The notes under the pieces are model-generated. The model had not been told where the DNA came from. It made no database searches and was given only the letters and a program-made list of their open reading frames with translations. Shown in pieces: positions 26,752 through 39,000 of a stretch of DNA of 64,000 bases. How positions within the stretch are numbered: the stretch's first letter is position 1; each line of letters starts with the position of its first letter. Source of the DNA: Candidatus Kryptoniota bacterium (GTDB lineage Bacteria; Bacteroidota; Ignavibacteria; Kryptoniales; JAKASW01); assembly GCA_024641705.1 (NCBI GenBank), contig JAHECO010000009.1:55147-119146 (forward strand). Direction: 5' to 3'. Made by a program: the position numbers and the translations under genes.

Positions 26752-28224
26752 ATGAGAGAAGAGCATTTTTCATACAAGACACTTGAAGACCTCAAACGCG
26801 CAGTGGGGGCACTTGGCGTCGATGTAACATTCGAAGAGAAGCTCGAGGCGATTTCGAGGCCGGTGGTCATAGGTGAAAGGAAGATTGGCAACTCACTCGC
26901 GGTTCATCCAATGGAGGGTTGCGACGGGATGCTTGACGGGCGGCCCGACGAACTTACGTATCGCAGATGGGAGCGATTCGGAGAGGGGGGCGCAAAGCTT
27001 ATTTGGGGAGAAGCAACGGCGATCGTACCCGAAGGCCGAGCTAATCCACGCCAGTTGATGCTGAATGACGGTACAATGGGCGACATGGAGAGGCTTCTGA
27101 AAGGCACTCGTGCCAAACATCGGGAGGCGTTCGGAGGTGATAGTGATCTTATGGTCGGGATTCAACTGACCCACTCCGGCCGCTACAGCCATCCAAGACC
27201 ACTGATCGCATACCACCACCCGCAGGTCGACAGAGTAACTTATGCCGACAAGAGCCGCGGCATCCTGGTGACCGAGGATTATCCGGTTGTTTCCGACGAT
27301 TACCTGGAAAAGCTTGAAGACAGTTATGCCGTCGCGGTGGCGATAGCCGCTGAGATAGGTTTCGATTTTGTCGATATCAAACAGTGTCATACATACCTTT
27401 TAAATGAAATCCTTGGAGCACGAACAAGACCCGGAAAATATGGCGGGAGTTTCGAGAACAGGACCCGGTTTATCCGCAACGTCCTGGCCAAGATCAAAGA
27501 CAAAGTGGGGGACAGAATAATCGTGGGCTCCCGCATCAACGCCTTCGATGGTATCCCGTTTTTGGAAGATCCCGAGACCGGCATCGGAAAACCGATGGAA
27601 TATGAAACGCCGTATAGATATAGCTTTGGGGTGGACCAATACAACCCTCTTCGGGAGGACCTGACGGAAGTCATACAATTCGTCAGACTCCTTGTAGAAT
27701 CGGGAGTCCAGCTTCTGAATATCTCGCTCGGAAGCCCCTACTATAACATGCATATCGGTCGTCCCTTCGAACGACCTCCAGTCGACGGATATCAGGCCCC
27801 TGAACATCCGCTGATCGGAGTGGAAAGGCATTTCAGGCTAACCGGACAAATCCAGGAGGCTTTCCCAAACCTGCCTATCGTTGGTACCGGCTACAGTTGG
27901 CTTCAGAAATTCTTCATCAACGCGGCGGAGTCGAACCTCAGAAGGGGGAGGGTCAAGATTGTCGGAGTCGGACGAGGTGCCATCGCATATCCGACTTATG
28001 CAAGGGATGTGCTTAACGGAGTCGATCTTAAGAGCAGCAAAGTGTGTTATGGTGTGAGCTTTTGTACCGACCTTATGCGCTCCAAGAACAATGAGCTTGG
28101 ACAATTCCCGACCGGATGTGTGCCGAGGGACCCGGTCTACACGAAGATATACAAGGAGTTGCTGGCAAAGGCCAAAGAAGAACCGTTGGAGCCGGCCAAA
28201 TCGGGCGGAGAGGAGAATATATGA
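26752..28224 (+). CDS. OYE-family NADH:flavin oxidoreductase
   Basis: A 490-residue FMN TIM-barrel protein. HPMEGCDGMLDGRPDELTY and GAKLIWGEATAIVPEGRANP are the N-terminal OYE / 2,4-dienoyl-CoA-reductase-like blocks, VGIQLTHSGRYS carries the substrate-facing Gln and His, and GKYGGSFENRTRF matches the family YGGSxxNR motif. The C-terminal FAD/NAD module of dienoyl-CoA reductases is absent. The frame opens much further upstream, but ATG 26752 lies 6 nt after AAGG; ATG 26737 is a second option. It likely reduces or oxidises an activated C=C bond. Its stop overlaps the next ATG. Confidence 0.87.
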   Translation: MREEHFSYKTLEDLKRAVGALGVDVTFEEKLEAISRPVVIGERKIGNSLAVHPMEGCDGMLDGRPDELTYRRWERFGEGGAKLIWGEATAIVPEGRANPRQLMLNDGTMGDMERLLKGTRAKHREAFGGDSDLMVGIQLTHSGRYSHPRPLIAYHHPQVDRVTYADKSRGILVTEDYPVVSDDYLEKLEDSYAVAVAIAAEIGFDFVDIKQCHTYLLNEILGARTRPGKYGGSFENRTRFIRNVLAKIKDKVGDRIIVGSRINAFDGIPFLEDPETGIGKPMEYETPYRYSFGVDQYNPLREDLTEVIQFVRLLVESGVQLLNISLGSPYYNMHIGRPFERPPVDGYQAPEHPLIGVERHFRLTGQIQEAFPNLPIVGTGYSWLQKFFINAAESNLRRGRVKIVGVGRGAIAYPTYARDVLNGVDLKSSKVCYGVSFCTDLMRSKNNELGQFPTGCVPRDPVYTKIYKELLAKAKEEPLEPAKSGGEENI

Positions 28225-29249
28225 GCGCTGATAAGGTCAGGATTGCGCTGGTCGGCGTCACCAACCATGGTGAGACGATTCTTAGAATGATCAGGAGAAG
28301 CGACAAGTTTGTGTTGAGATCCTGTTACGACATTAATCAGTCGGCAAGCTCGAAAGTGGCTTCCATGGCTGGAGGCAAATCTGCAGTCAGTTATGATGCC
28401 CTGTTGGATGATCGCGACCTTGACGCGGTTGCCCTCATAACCCCCAATTATGTCCACCTCGAGCAGGCGGTAAGAGCTTTCGCCGCCGGGAAGGCCGTTT
28501 TCATCGAGAAACCTCTCGCTTCGAACGTTAGTGAAGGGCGCTCGATCGTGGCCGCTGCTGCGAAAGCACGGAAGATCCTGCAGGTCGGTCACAACACGAG
28601 AAAGAGACGCCCCTTCCGGGAGGCTCATAGGCTCATCAATTCCGGCGAGCTGGGCGAAATAGTCAGCGTGTATGCCAATATGTCGTTTGATTTCGGGCTG
28701 ACAAAAGAGGTGCCCGAATGGAAGAAAGAGAAGGATAAATGCCCGTTACTACCGATGACACAGCTCGGGATCCACTTCATAGATACGCTTCAGTATTTGA
28801 TCGGACCGATTGCATCCGTTACCGCCGTTCAACGCTCGGCCTGGCTTAAGAACAAGCGCGGCGAGGAAGTGACGGACAGTGTGGCGGGGACGCTGAGTTT
28901 TGAAAATGGGGTCATCGGTTCAATGCAGTCAGACTATGTTTCGCCTTACACTTACACCGTCGTCGTCTTCGGCACAAAGGCCAAGATAACATGTACCGAT
29001 AACGAGGTACTGGTGGAACGGCCGGTTGCGGGAAAACTCGAGAAGGAAATCATCCTGGCCAATGAAGAAATGGATGGCGAAAGCTATTTCAATGAAATGG
29101 AAGAGTTTGCCGAGTGTGTCCGGAGTGGACAAACCCCTGAAGTTGACGGGTATTCCGGTCTTCGGAATCTCGCTGTTGTCGAGGCGATGGCAAAGTCGGC
29201 AGAATCCGGCCGGACCATTAGTATCAGCGACGTACTGAAAGAGCCATAA
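28221..29249 (+). CDS. Gfo/Idh/MocA family oxidoreductase
   Basis: A 342-residue NAD(P)-dependent enzyme starting at ATG 28221 after GAGGAG, coupled to the OYE gene by ATGA. The Rossmann part begins RIALVGVTNHGETI, with a weaker glycine motif than usual; FIEKPLASN is the diagnostic EKP motif and VGHNTRKRRPF starts the C-terminal sheet domain. The family oxidises sugar hydroxyls, e.g. inositol or 3-keto-glycoside formation. With the TIM barrel and OYE it forms a redox and isomerisation module. Last gene before the shared terminator. Confidence 0.9.
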   Translation: MSADKVRIALVGVTNHGETILRMIRRSDKFVLRSCYDINQSASSKVASMAGGKSAVSYDALLDDRDLDAVALITPNYVHLEQAVRAFAAGKAVFIEKPLASNVSEGRSIVAAAAKARKILQVGHNTRKRRPFREAHRLINSGELGEIVSVYANMSFDFGLTKEVPEWKKEKDKCPLLPMTQLGIHFIDTLQYLIGPIASVTAVQRSAWLKNKRGEEVTDSVAGTLSFENGVIGSMQSDYVSPYTYTVVVFGTKAKITCTDNEVLVERPVAGKLEKEIILANEEMDGESYFNEMEEFAECVRSGQTPEVDGYSGLRNLAVVEAMAKSAESGRTISISDVLKEP

Positions 29250-29348
29250 CCTGCTCCAGGCGGAGAATACATGAACTGACAGAATGAGTAAGCGTATGGT
29301 GTGGTAACCGATTCGTTGTATCAGACCCCGAGATTTGCTTCAACCATA

Positions 29349-29390
29349 AAAGAACCCGTCACAGTTGCAAGATGCTGTGGCGGGTTCTTT
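29349..29390. terminator. Bidirectional intrinsic terminator
   Basis: A 16-bp stem (29349-29364 with 29375-29390, one G-U pair) around a 10-nt loop lies between the convergent genes ending at 29249 (+) and 29436 (-). The right arm ends in TTCTTT, and read from the other strand the stem ends with another T-rich run. Position and shape fit termination from both sides. Confidence 0.85.
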
Positions 29391-29435
29391 GTATCCAAAC
29401 ACTGAACGCGGGGCTGGTCAACAAGTTTCTATCTG

Positions 29436-30497
29436 TTATTGCGCCGAGACTTCCAATTCAAGTTCATAGGTTACTGTGGCGCCGGGATGGAGCGTGACAA
29501 GCGTACCCCTCTCGCGTTCCCTGACGCGCCCCTCCACATGACAGTTCGCCGGTTCGATGCCGAGGACGTGCATTCCGAGTCCGGGCATCTTCCACTCCAC
29601 CAGGCGCGGTAGATTCCGTGTGCTCCACGTCAGACGCACCTCCAGCCGTCCCGTCCCGCCAGCGCGTGGGAACTCTGGGTTGCTTATTACTACGGTTGAA
29701 GTCTCGTCACCATTGTGCGCTGTCTCCCCGTTGACCGCGTAATCTTCATGGTAGTAAACCCTTTCGCAGTAATTGGCTTGCGGAGATTCCCACATGTCGA
29801 AACCCTGCAGGGGAGTCCCCTCGTCCCGCGCTACCACCTTACGATCAGGGAATGATATCGCAGTCTTCTCGGTCATAAGTGGAAATCCGAAATTGAAATG
29901 GTATAGAATCATATGCGAGGTTATTTCATGTCCGATATTCTCGACAACGTCGCGAATCGATATTTTGTTTTTCCCAATCCAGCTTTTGATTCTTCTGGTG
30001 AGCCGGATGTTCTCCCCGAAGATTTGTGATTCTTCGATGACACCGCTGACGGTCATTTCATATTCGTCTCCTTCCCAGGTTCCCTCAGCCGATGTCTGCA
30101 CTGCGGGAATGTGGTGAACCCTTCCGTGCTGGCCGTATTTCTTTCCCCCGTCTTCACACGGACTCCCGACCTGCGTTAGACCGCACGTCATAAGCAGGCC
30201 TCCGACTGCAGTCCGTCCCCATTCCGCGCCATTCGCGTCATAGTATGAAGGATGAACGTCGCCGTTCGGCGACTGCCACGATATAGGCACGCCGCCGAAT
30301 TCTGCAAGTGAGATATCCATCCCGCGCATCGGGGAGACATAGTAGGCCAGGCCGGCGCCTGTTCGCACCTGGATCTGTTCTACTCCAGCCTCGTGCCCTT
30401 CAGTGAGCTTCATTCTCCTGATACCTGCAACCTGTTCAAGCTTTCCTACGCGCGCTTCCAGCTCCTGCCGGCTCCACCTTCTGCCGTAAAGGTCCAT
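29436..30497 (-). CDS. DUF4432 aldose 1-epimerase-like protein
   Basis: A 353-residue cytosolic protein. GLAYYVSPMRGMDISLAEFGGVPISW and GGLLMTCGLTQVGSPCEDGG match DUF4432, a galactose-mutarotase-fold family; GQHGRVHHIPA carries His residues expected near the sugar-binding site. It is the last gene of the five-gene minus-strand operon. Such proteins probably interconvert anomers or recognise sugar or sugar-phosphate substrates. ATG 30497 is preceded by AAGGTAGG. Confidence 0.82.
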   Translation of the reverse strand: MDLYGRRWSRQELEARVGKLEQVAGIRRMKLTEGHEAGVEQIQVRTGAGLAYYVSPMRGMDISLAEFGGVPISWQSPNGDVHPSYYDANGAEWGRTAVGGLLMTCGLTQVGSPCEDGGKKYGQHGRVHHIPAVQTSAEGTWEGDEYEMTVSGVIEESQIFGENIRLTRRIKSWIGKNKISIRDVVENIGHEITSHMILYHFNFGFPLMTEKTAISFPDRKVVARDEGTPLQGFDMWESPQANYCERVYYHEDYAVNGETAHNGDETSTVVISNPEFPRAGGTGRLEVRLTWSTRNLPRLVEWKMPGLGMHVLGIEPANCHVEGRVRERERGTLVTLHPGATVTYELELEVSAQ

Positions 30498-30515
30498 TGC
30501 ACCTACCTTGGTTGT

Positions 30516-32298
<1,783 letters not shown>

Positions 32299-32308
32299 GG
32301 GTCTCTTC

Positions 32309-33457
32309 CTAATCGAGAATCACTGTCTGTGAGGTTCGCTGCGACTCAAGCGCGGCGGTGAAAAGGCGATGGGTCGCGGCGGCCTCCTCGGGAGTAGCAC
32401 ATCCGAACGGCTGCTTCATTTTGTCGCCGTTCACAAGTTCGTCGCAGAACGCCGCCCACATCTGGACTATTGAATCCGAGAACCCGAATTCGAATATCCC
32501 GCCCGTTATGGTGGTGTATGCCGATGCATAGGAGACATCCAGTACGCGCCATGCCTGTTCGTCGCCCGGAGCGTACGGCATATATGCGACCCGCTTCGGA
32601 TTCCTTGTCGTGAATTCCGCCGAGAGCTTCGTCCCGCTGATCTTGATGAACCACGTGTTGCCGTGTCCTGGCGCAATCCGCTTCATCGATGCGAGGAACG
32701 GGAAAGAATAGTTTTCTGCAGATACCTCGCACGCAAGAACGGCGTTGTCCCAAGTTTCGCAGGGGACCATCTTCCCGTTCCTGTCAGGGCGTTCCGTGAC
32801 GATCTTGCCGAGTATTCCGCGCACGTTCTTCGGTTTCCAGCCGAATCTCAGGGGCATGTGAAGAACATGCAGGCCGAGGTCTCCCATGCATCCGTATTCG
32901 CCGTTGCTCGCCACCATGCGCTTCCAGTTGATCTGCTTGCGTGGATCGAGGTCGCTCGAATGCCAGAACCCTGCCTCGGCGTCGATGATCCTTCCGAACT
33001 TGCCTTCGCGCATCCATTGGCCGATCCTGTACGCTCCGGGGTAGAATGGGAATTCGGACGAACACCTGACAACTACATCCGGGTTCGCGGCAATGGCGGC
33101 GTTTATCGCATCGTTTGCCTTGATGTCTATCCCGAAGGGCTTTTCACCGAGTAGATGTTTTCCGGAGTTCACGATGTCGACATACAGCTCCTGATGGAGG
33201 TTATGGGGAACGGCGCAATATATCGCGTCGATATTTCTATCGTTCAGCAGGGTGCGGTAGTCGGTGGATGCCGTCGTGACGGACGGGACATTGTCCTTGA
33301 ACCAGTCCATCGCCGCCGGATTGGCGTCGCACACTGCCACAATCTTCGGTTCGAATTCCAGGTTCAGGAGGTGGAGCCACCGTGCGGCGGCACTGGCAAA
33401 CTCCCGTCCCATGAGGCCGCATCCGATAACGCCGAATCTTATTTCCTTTCTTGCCAT
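32309..33457 (-). CDS. Gfo/Idh/MocA family oxidoreductase
   Basis: A 382-residue dehydrogenase. RFGVIGCGLMGREFA is a standard dinucleotide-binding motif, and LLGEKPFGID carries the EKP signature. The C-terminal domain includes GCMGDLGLHVLHMPLRFG, similar to family members acting on sugars or inositols. Its start lies 4 nt after the aldolase stop. It may oxidise the sugar before isomerisation or act on a side product. Confidence 0.9.
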   Translation of the reverse strand: MARKEIRFGVIGCGLMGREFASAAARWLHLLNLEFEPKIVAVCDANPAAMDWFKDNVPSVTTASTDYRTLLNDRNIDAIYCAVPHNLHQELYVDIVNSGKHLLGEKPFGIDIKANDAINAAIAANPDVVVRCSSEFPFYPGAYRIGQWMREGKFGRIIDAEAGFWHSSDLDPRKQINWKRMVASNGEYGCMGDLGLHVLHMPLRFGWKPKNVRGILGKIVTERPDRNGKMVPCETWDNAVLACEVSAENYSFPFLASMKRIAPGHGNTWFIKISGTKLSAEFTTRNPKRVAYMPYAPGDEQAWRVLDVSYASAYTTITGGIFEFGFSDSIVQMWAAFCDELVNGDKMKQPFGCATPEEAAATHRLFTAALESQRTSQTVILD

Positions 33458-33461
33458 CTCC

Positions 33462-34298
33462 CTATTTCCCCTTCAATATGGACATGGCTTTCGCAACGTC
33501 CGCGCCGTCGTGGACGATAGCCATGAAGGCCTCTGTCATCTTCCGGGGAGTGGAATGCTGGATTACATTTCGTCCGTAAACGATTCCCGATGCACCCTGC
33601 TTCATCAGCGCATATGTGCGGGTCAAAATCTCCTCATCCGGCGCCCTGCCGCCCCCGCGCACGAGGACCGGTATGCCTGAAGCCGTCTCGACAACCCTAT
33701 GGTATTCCTCCACGTTGTCGCTCGGGTCGGCCTTGATGATGTCGGCGCCGAGTTCTACCGCCTGCCGGACTAGCGGCAGGACCTTGTTTATGTCCCCGTC
33801 GACCATATAGCCGCCCTTCTTATCGTTCGGCTGCATGACGAGCGGTTCGACCATTAGGGGCACACCGTATCGTTCACAGTTCGGCTTGAGCGCGACAACG
33901 TTCCTGACGCACTGGTGATAGACCTCAGGCTGGTCGGGCATGAGAAAAATATTCGCGACCACGCATGCGGCGTCGAGGTTCAACGCCTGCTCGACGGCGT
34001 TGTCGACGAGTTGGCTGAAGAGGTAGCGGGGAAGCGTACTGCCGTAGACATTTGCCACGTCCGTTCGGAACACGAGCGAGGGCTTCTTCTTCCCCTTTAT
34101 GTCTTGAAGGAGATGAGCCTGGCCGGGGCTCAGCTGGATCGCGTCGGGATTGGCCTCGACTATGGTTTCGACCGCCTTTCTCAGATTCTCGATTCCGGAG
34201 AGGAAGGACGGTTCATTAAAAAAACCGTGATCGATTGCTACATCAAAACATTTGCCGTCCGGCCCGAAGAGCCGGTTGAGTCTTGGTACAGTTGACAT
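33462..34298 (-). CDS. Class I fructose-bisphosphate aldolase / DeoC-LacD family aldolase
   Basis: A 278-residue TIM-barrel aldolase, first gene of the minus-strand operon. DVAIDHGFF is the N-terminal family motif; the Schiff-base Lys is probably in ADIIKADPSDN, and PVLVRGGGR and GASGIVYGRNV form the phosphate-binding loops. It resembles archaeal-type FBA (DhnA) and LsrF. It would split a ketose phosphate from the PfkB kinase. ATG 34298 has AAGGA 10 nt upstream; the TTG at 34307 would be too close. Confidence 0.87.
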   Translation of the reverse strand: MSTVPRLNRLFGPDGKCFDVAIDHGFFNEPSFLSGIENLRKAVETIVEANPDAIQLSPGQAHLLQDIKGKKKPSLVFRTDVANVYGSTLPRYLFSQLVDNAVEQALNLDAACVVANIFLMPDQPEVYHQCVRNVVALKPNCERYGVPLMVEPLVMQPNDKKGGYMVDGDINKVLPLVRQAVELGADIIKADPSDNVEEYHRVVETASGIPVLVRGGGRAPDEEILTRTYALMKQGASGIVYGRNVIQHSTPRKMTEAFMAIVHDGADVAKAMSILKGK

Positions 34299-34307
34299 GG
34301 TTGACAA

Positions 34308-34761
34308 TTCCTTTCTGTCTGAATATATGTCAAAAGATTCTTTTAGTCATCTCCATAACTGTTTGTGCCATGAAACGAGATGCGAGATGATCGCTGCCTG
34401 GCCGGGTTCACAAACTGTGAACGGAGTTGCCGTGGCGGCAAGCGCGGATGAGGGAGCTTCGGGGGCCGGCTCGTTTCAGATCTTCCTTTATCTCCAGTGA
34501 TGATATCACGATATTGGCTTTTAGCCAAACAGTAAGGAGAAGTGAGTGTCTCGGCAGGGGGAGCGGGATCCAGTAAGCCATGCTTCAATCTCCATGGATC
34601 CCGTGCGAGAGCTTTGGCGAAAGAGACCGATGTCATCTGCGGGTGAGAAGAAGATCCGGTTGGTGCCGGCAGTATCGCCAAGGGCTGTTGGGCACGAACC
34701 GGACACAGCCGCGAATAACTCGGCGCGGGCTGGCAGGTTATCCATCATACAATCCACCACG
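34308..34761. other. Intergenic region upstream of the minus-strand sugar operon
   Basis: No convincing gene. Several short frames exist on both strands (e.g. minus strand 34521-34793), without recognisable families or good start signals. The promoter of the aldolase operon must lie here, but no clear -35/-10 pair stands out. An orphan terminator and a repeat copy follow it. Confidence 0.5.
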
Positions 34762-34808
34762 CGCTGACGCATATTCAGCGGGTCGGGGGGCAAGTCCCTC
34801 AGGGCCCG
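34762..34808 (+). repeat. Structured repeat, copy 1
   Basis: A short hairpin (34762-34767 with 34775-34780) is followed by GGTCGG at 34781 and a G/C-rich stretch ending GGGCCCGCC. It aligns with 39482-39530 and, on the minus strand, with 63542-63590. It lies directly before the intrinsic terminator at 34814, so the two could be the 3' part of a small RNA. Confidence 0.5.
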
Positions 34809-34813
34809 CCAGG

Positions 34814-34850
34814 AAATCCCGCGGACGAATCTTGGTTCGCGGGATTTTTT
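34814..34850 (+). terminator. Strong intrinsic terminator without an upstream plus-strand gene
   Basis: A 12-bp stem (34814-34825 with 34836-34847, one G-U pair) with a 10-nt loop, followed by a run of six T (34845-34850). No plus-strand gene ends nearby, since the neighbours upstream are on the minus strand. It suggests an unannotated transcript, perhaps a small RNA, ending here. Confidence 0.75.
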
Positions 34851-35228
34851 GTACCCTCAGCTCTTTCGGATCACTCTCGAGAAACTCCTTCGCGACTATA
34901 TTCCGACATATTTCAGCATTTCAGTCGCTTGACCGCCGAGAGCGGATGAGCCAAGATGCGGACGAAATGGTTTGCGAAGAGAATATTGATATTCTCAGTT
35001 CTCTTAGTGATATTTTTTATACGAGTAAGCGTTGATGCGGGTCCGATCGCCACTACTTTGATGCGACATAGAGTTGAGACGCATATTGCGAAAACCAAAG
35101 GCCATGGCTAATTACCAGATGGATCCGCGATGGATAGAAGCATATTCAAGATGAGAACGTGTGCTTCACATTCGCCAAACGAGTTTTATTTAGTATGAGA
35201 AATATTCTTTCGAACTGAAGGATCAGCA
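34851..35228. other. Leader of the nucleotidyltransferase operon
   Basis: No gene is supported. The region is AT-richer near 34980-35040 and 35160-35215 and should hold the promoter of the 35229 gene. AAGGA at 35218-35222 is its ribosome binding site. No operator-like palindrome is obvious. Confidence 0.45.
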
Positions 35229-36098
35229 ATGAAAATCACAAAGGCAGTAATTACCGCAGCCGGCAAGGGACAGCGAAACCTGCCGCTTCAAACACTGATT
35301 GATCGGGATGGTCGGCAAAAGTCCGTCCTCAGCATCATCATAAACGAGGTAGCACAATCCGGGGTTGAAGAAATTTGCATGGTCATCAATCAGGAAGATG
35401 AGGCTGCTTACAGATCGGTTGCCGGGGATCATGCCGGAAGAATATCCTTCGTGTATCAAAACGAGCCGCGTGGATACGGCCAGGCTGTTAGTTGTGCGAG
35501 AGGATTCACGAAAGGAGAACCGTTCCTTCACCTCATCGGAGATCACCTTTATGTGAGCAGATTGAAAACGGGTTGCGCCGCCCGGGTTGTGAAACTTGCT
35601 GAAGCGGAATCGTGTGCGGTGTCCGCCGTACAAGCCACACGCGAAGGTCTGCTGGGCAACTTTGGCGCCGTCGGCGCAAGACGGATACTGGGCAGGAACG
35701 ACGTATATGCCATCGAGACGGTCATTGAAAAGCCGACTCCGACTGAGGCCGAGCAGAAGCTGATCGTTCCCGGTCTCAGGGCAGGTTACTATCTCTGTTT
35801 TTTCGGCATTCATGTCCTGACGCCGGCGGTAATGGAAATCATCGACCGACAGCTCCACGATTCGTCGGACGGCCGGCTCTCCACGATCTCCTATGCGCTG
35901 AACGAGCTCTCCCGGAAAGAGAAATATCTCGCCATGGAAATGAACGATCAAAGGTACAATATCGGGGTCAAGTATGGCCTCTTCAATGCTCAGCTTGCCC
36001 TGGCGTTGAACGGAGAGGACCGCAACGATATTATTGCGATGCTGTTGGAGATGCTCCTGTTTAGAGAGAGCTCCGTCAGTGAAAGGGAGAAGGAATGA
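35229..36098 (+). CDS. GalU-like nucleotidyltransferase
   Basis: A 289-residue protein beginning [20 protein letters not shown], a variant of the GxGTRxLP nucleotide-binding signature. Later blocks are [25 protein letters not shown] (Asp binding the metal) and [10 protein letters not shown], as in UTP- or dTTP-glucose-1-phosphate transferases. Thr-Arg of the signature is changed to Gln-Arg and the usual Lys (PK) is not at its normal place, so substrate range may differ. It overlaps the following fusion gene (ATGA), implying both make or use the same nucleotide sugar. Confidence 0.82.
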   Translation: MKITKAVITAAGKGQRNLPLQTLIDRDGRQKSVLSIIINEVAQSGVEEICMVINQEDEAAYRSVAGDHAGRISFVYQNEPRGYGQAVSCARGFTKGEPFLHLIGDHLYVSRLKTGCAARVVKLAEAESCAVSAVQATREGLLGNFGAVGARRILGRNDVYAIETVIEKPTPTEAEQKLIVPGLRAGYYLCFFGIHVLTPAVMEIIDRQLHDSSDGRLSTISYALNELSRKEKYLAMEMNDQRYNIGVKYGLFNAQLALALNGEDRNDIIAMLLEMLLFRESSVSEREKE

Positions 36099-39000
36099 GC
36101 ACGCTTGTCGATTTGATCACGAGCAAAGATCCGGCCGTTCGGGATCAGGCCCTGGATTCTTTTTGCCGTGCGGCCTCGATCGACCAGCTGCTCAATGAAG
36201 CAGCGGTGCTTGAGGAATTCCGTCATTCAAGCTCCAACCTCTACGAGCAGGTTCGCTCTCTCTTCTTCCTCTATGCAATACACCGTTTCCATATTCCGAC
36301 GAAGAAAGGGATTGTCACACGCGGACTTATCCCGTTTCTGGGTTACAAAGACTTGTTAAATCGCCGTTTTGAAGAGGCGATTCAGAGTTTCCTTTTGGTT
36401 CAGGAGAAAGAAGGATGCCAGGATGGCATCTCCAGTGCGCTCGCGGTCGCTTATCGAAGCCTCGGCTTCCAGACACTCGCAAACCAGGTGCGGGCAAGCG
36501 TCCGCTCGGTCCGAGGGAACCAATGGATGTTTCGTACCGGACATGTCTCCGATCATCCGTTACATATAGTTCCCGCGCTTCTCCGGAAAAAGAACGGTCT
36601 CTATCCCATCGTGCACGAACAGACCCCGGTACGGATGGATTTATCACACAGCGGCTGGAGCGATATCTTTTTCCTGGGTATGGATTTCCCGGAGGGAGCG
36701 CGTGTCCTCAACGTTTCCATAGATCTCGCTGTGCGGGATGGTTCGGGCAGCCTCACTCCACGTCCCCCGGTGGAGGTTTACCTGAGAGTCATCGATGTCC
36801 CGGTGATTCGGCTTGTCAGTACCGATCTGGGTGCAGTCACGGAGATTACGTCGTTCGCACAGCTGTTCAATTTTGCCGAAGACTATCTCGGTCTGCTGAA
36901 GGCGGCAGTGATAGCGTCCGGCATTGTGCCTCCGGGCATGGAAGGGCTGAGCCAGCCATTTCCCGAGGTCCTCTCAAAAATCCTGGGGCCGGGTCTGGGG
37001 ATCGAAATCGTAAGCCAGGTGAACGGAATTCCAAAAGGATCCCGGCTGGCAGTCTCGACAACACTGCTCAGTTCTATTATCACAGCCTGTATGCGGGCAA
37101 CCGGACAGACATCCGCACTCACCGGCTCGTTGAGCGAAATGGAACGGCGTACCGTTGCCGCCCGCGCAATTCTCGGTGAATGGCTGGGCGGGTCCGGGGG
37201 CGGATGGCAGGATTCAGGCGGCGTCTGGCCGGGTGTCAAGTTGATCGAAGGAGTGCAAAGTACGGAGTCGGATATTGAGTTCGGCGTAAGTCGTGGATGC
37301 CTTTTGCCGCGCCACACCGTTCTGACTGAAAACGACGTCTCGCGAGACGCCCGGCGGCAACTTCAGGAAAGTCTCGTGCTTGTCCATGGCGGCATGGCGC
37401 AGGATGTCGGGCCAATTCTCGAGATGGTAACGGAGCGATATCTATTGCGGTCGAAGGTCGAATGGAGCAGCCGAAAAGAGGCCCTCTCACTGTTCGAGGA
37501 AATCGTCACACAATTGGAGAATGGAAACATACGGGCGCTCGCGGGTTCTACTCAGGCTAATTTCTTCGGTCCCATCCAGTCGATCATTCCGTGGGCGACA
37601 AATCTCTATACCGAATCGATAATCAAAGAGGTGCAATCGGAATTCGGAAAAGACTTCTTGGGATTTCTGATGTTGGGTGGAATGTCGGGCGGCGGCATGG
37701 GATTCTTTTTCAAACCGGCAAGAAGACGAGAAGCCCAACGTCGATTGCAGGAAATCATGAGTGCTCAGAAGCGAAGGCTTGAACACGGAATTCCTTTCGC
37801 GATGGAACCGGTGGTTTATGACTTTGCCATCAACGAAAAAGGTACCTCGGCAGAGCTGCTGGACAGTGATGAAACGGTTATGCCTCAGCGCTATTACACG
37901 TTAATGGTACCCTCACTCCTGAGGAAGGATCCCCGGACGATAACCGCGGATCAACGTTCCGAGTTGGAACACTTTTCCTCGGCCAGCAGGACTAATCCTT
38001 CACTTGGCGGTGTCCTGCAACAGATACTCGACCGGATCCTGCCGGAGAGCAATGTACAGAGTTCGAACGGCGATACACTTCAAGATTTGTTAAAGAAGCA
38101 CGGATTCGACCAGGTTCAGCATGAACAGATCAAAGCGGACCTGCGCATAGGACGTATCGGCCTAGCTCAGAACAGACTGCCGATCAGCAGCACGATTACG
38201 GACGTTGATCCTGGAGATGTGTTTGATTGTACCGCCGACACGATATCCCGTTATCAAGGGATCGGCACGGACGCAATAGCATCGGGGCAGGTTGCGGTCT
38301 TGACTCTTGCGGCGGGTGCGGGGAGTCGCTGGACCAAAGGGGCGGGAACGGTTAAAGCGCTCAATCCCTTTTGCCGGATCGATGATGCCCAACGGACTTT
38401 TCTTGAAACTCACCTGGCGAAAAGCCGGAAGACGACGAAGGAGTTCGGAGTCGATATCCCTCATGTGATATCCACCGGCTACCTGACTCACGACGCTATC
38501 AGGCGGTATCTGGAGCAGGAAGGATATTATGGATACGCTGAGAACACCTATCTTTCGCCGGGAAAGAATGTCGGTCTCCGCCTGGTTCCTACGGTACGCG
38601 ACCTTCGGTTTGCATGGCTTGAGATGCCGCAGCAGTTGCTCGACGAACAGGCCCAGAAGGTTCTCGAAAGCCTCCAGGCGTCTCTGATGGACTGGGCAGA
38701 GCGGACCGGCGAAGCAAGCGACTATACAAACAATCTGCCGCTGCAATGTCTCAATCCCGTCGGACACTGGTATGAGATACCGAACCTCTTTTCGAATGGT
38801 GTGCTTTCACGCCTGATCGCAGATCATCCGCAACTCAAATTCATCCTTGTGCATAATGTCGATACGATGGGGGCCAACATCGACCCGGGTATCCTGGGGC
38901 GGCACATCGAAAGCAAAGCCGGAATGACCGTCGAGGTTATAACGCGCAGGCTGGAAGATCGCGGCGGGGGACTGGCCAAAACCGATGGGCACTTCAGATT

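Noticed and set aside
34521..34793. Minus-strand frame of 90 codons upstream of the aldolase operon
   Set aside because: TTG start, no RBS, no recognisable family, and it runs into the structured repeat; not strong enough to call a gene.
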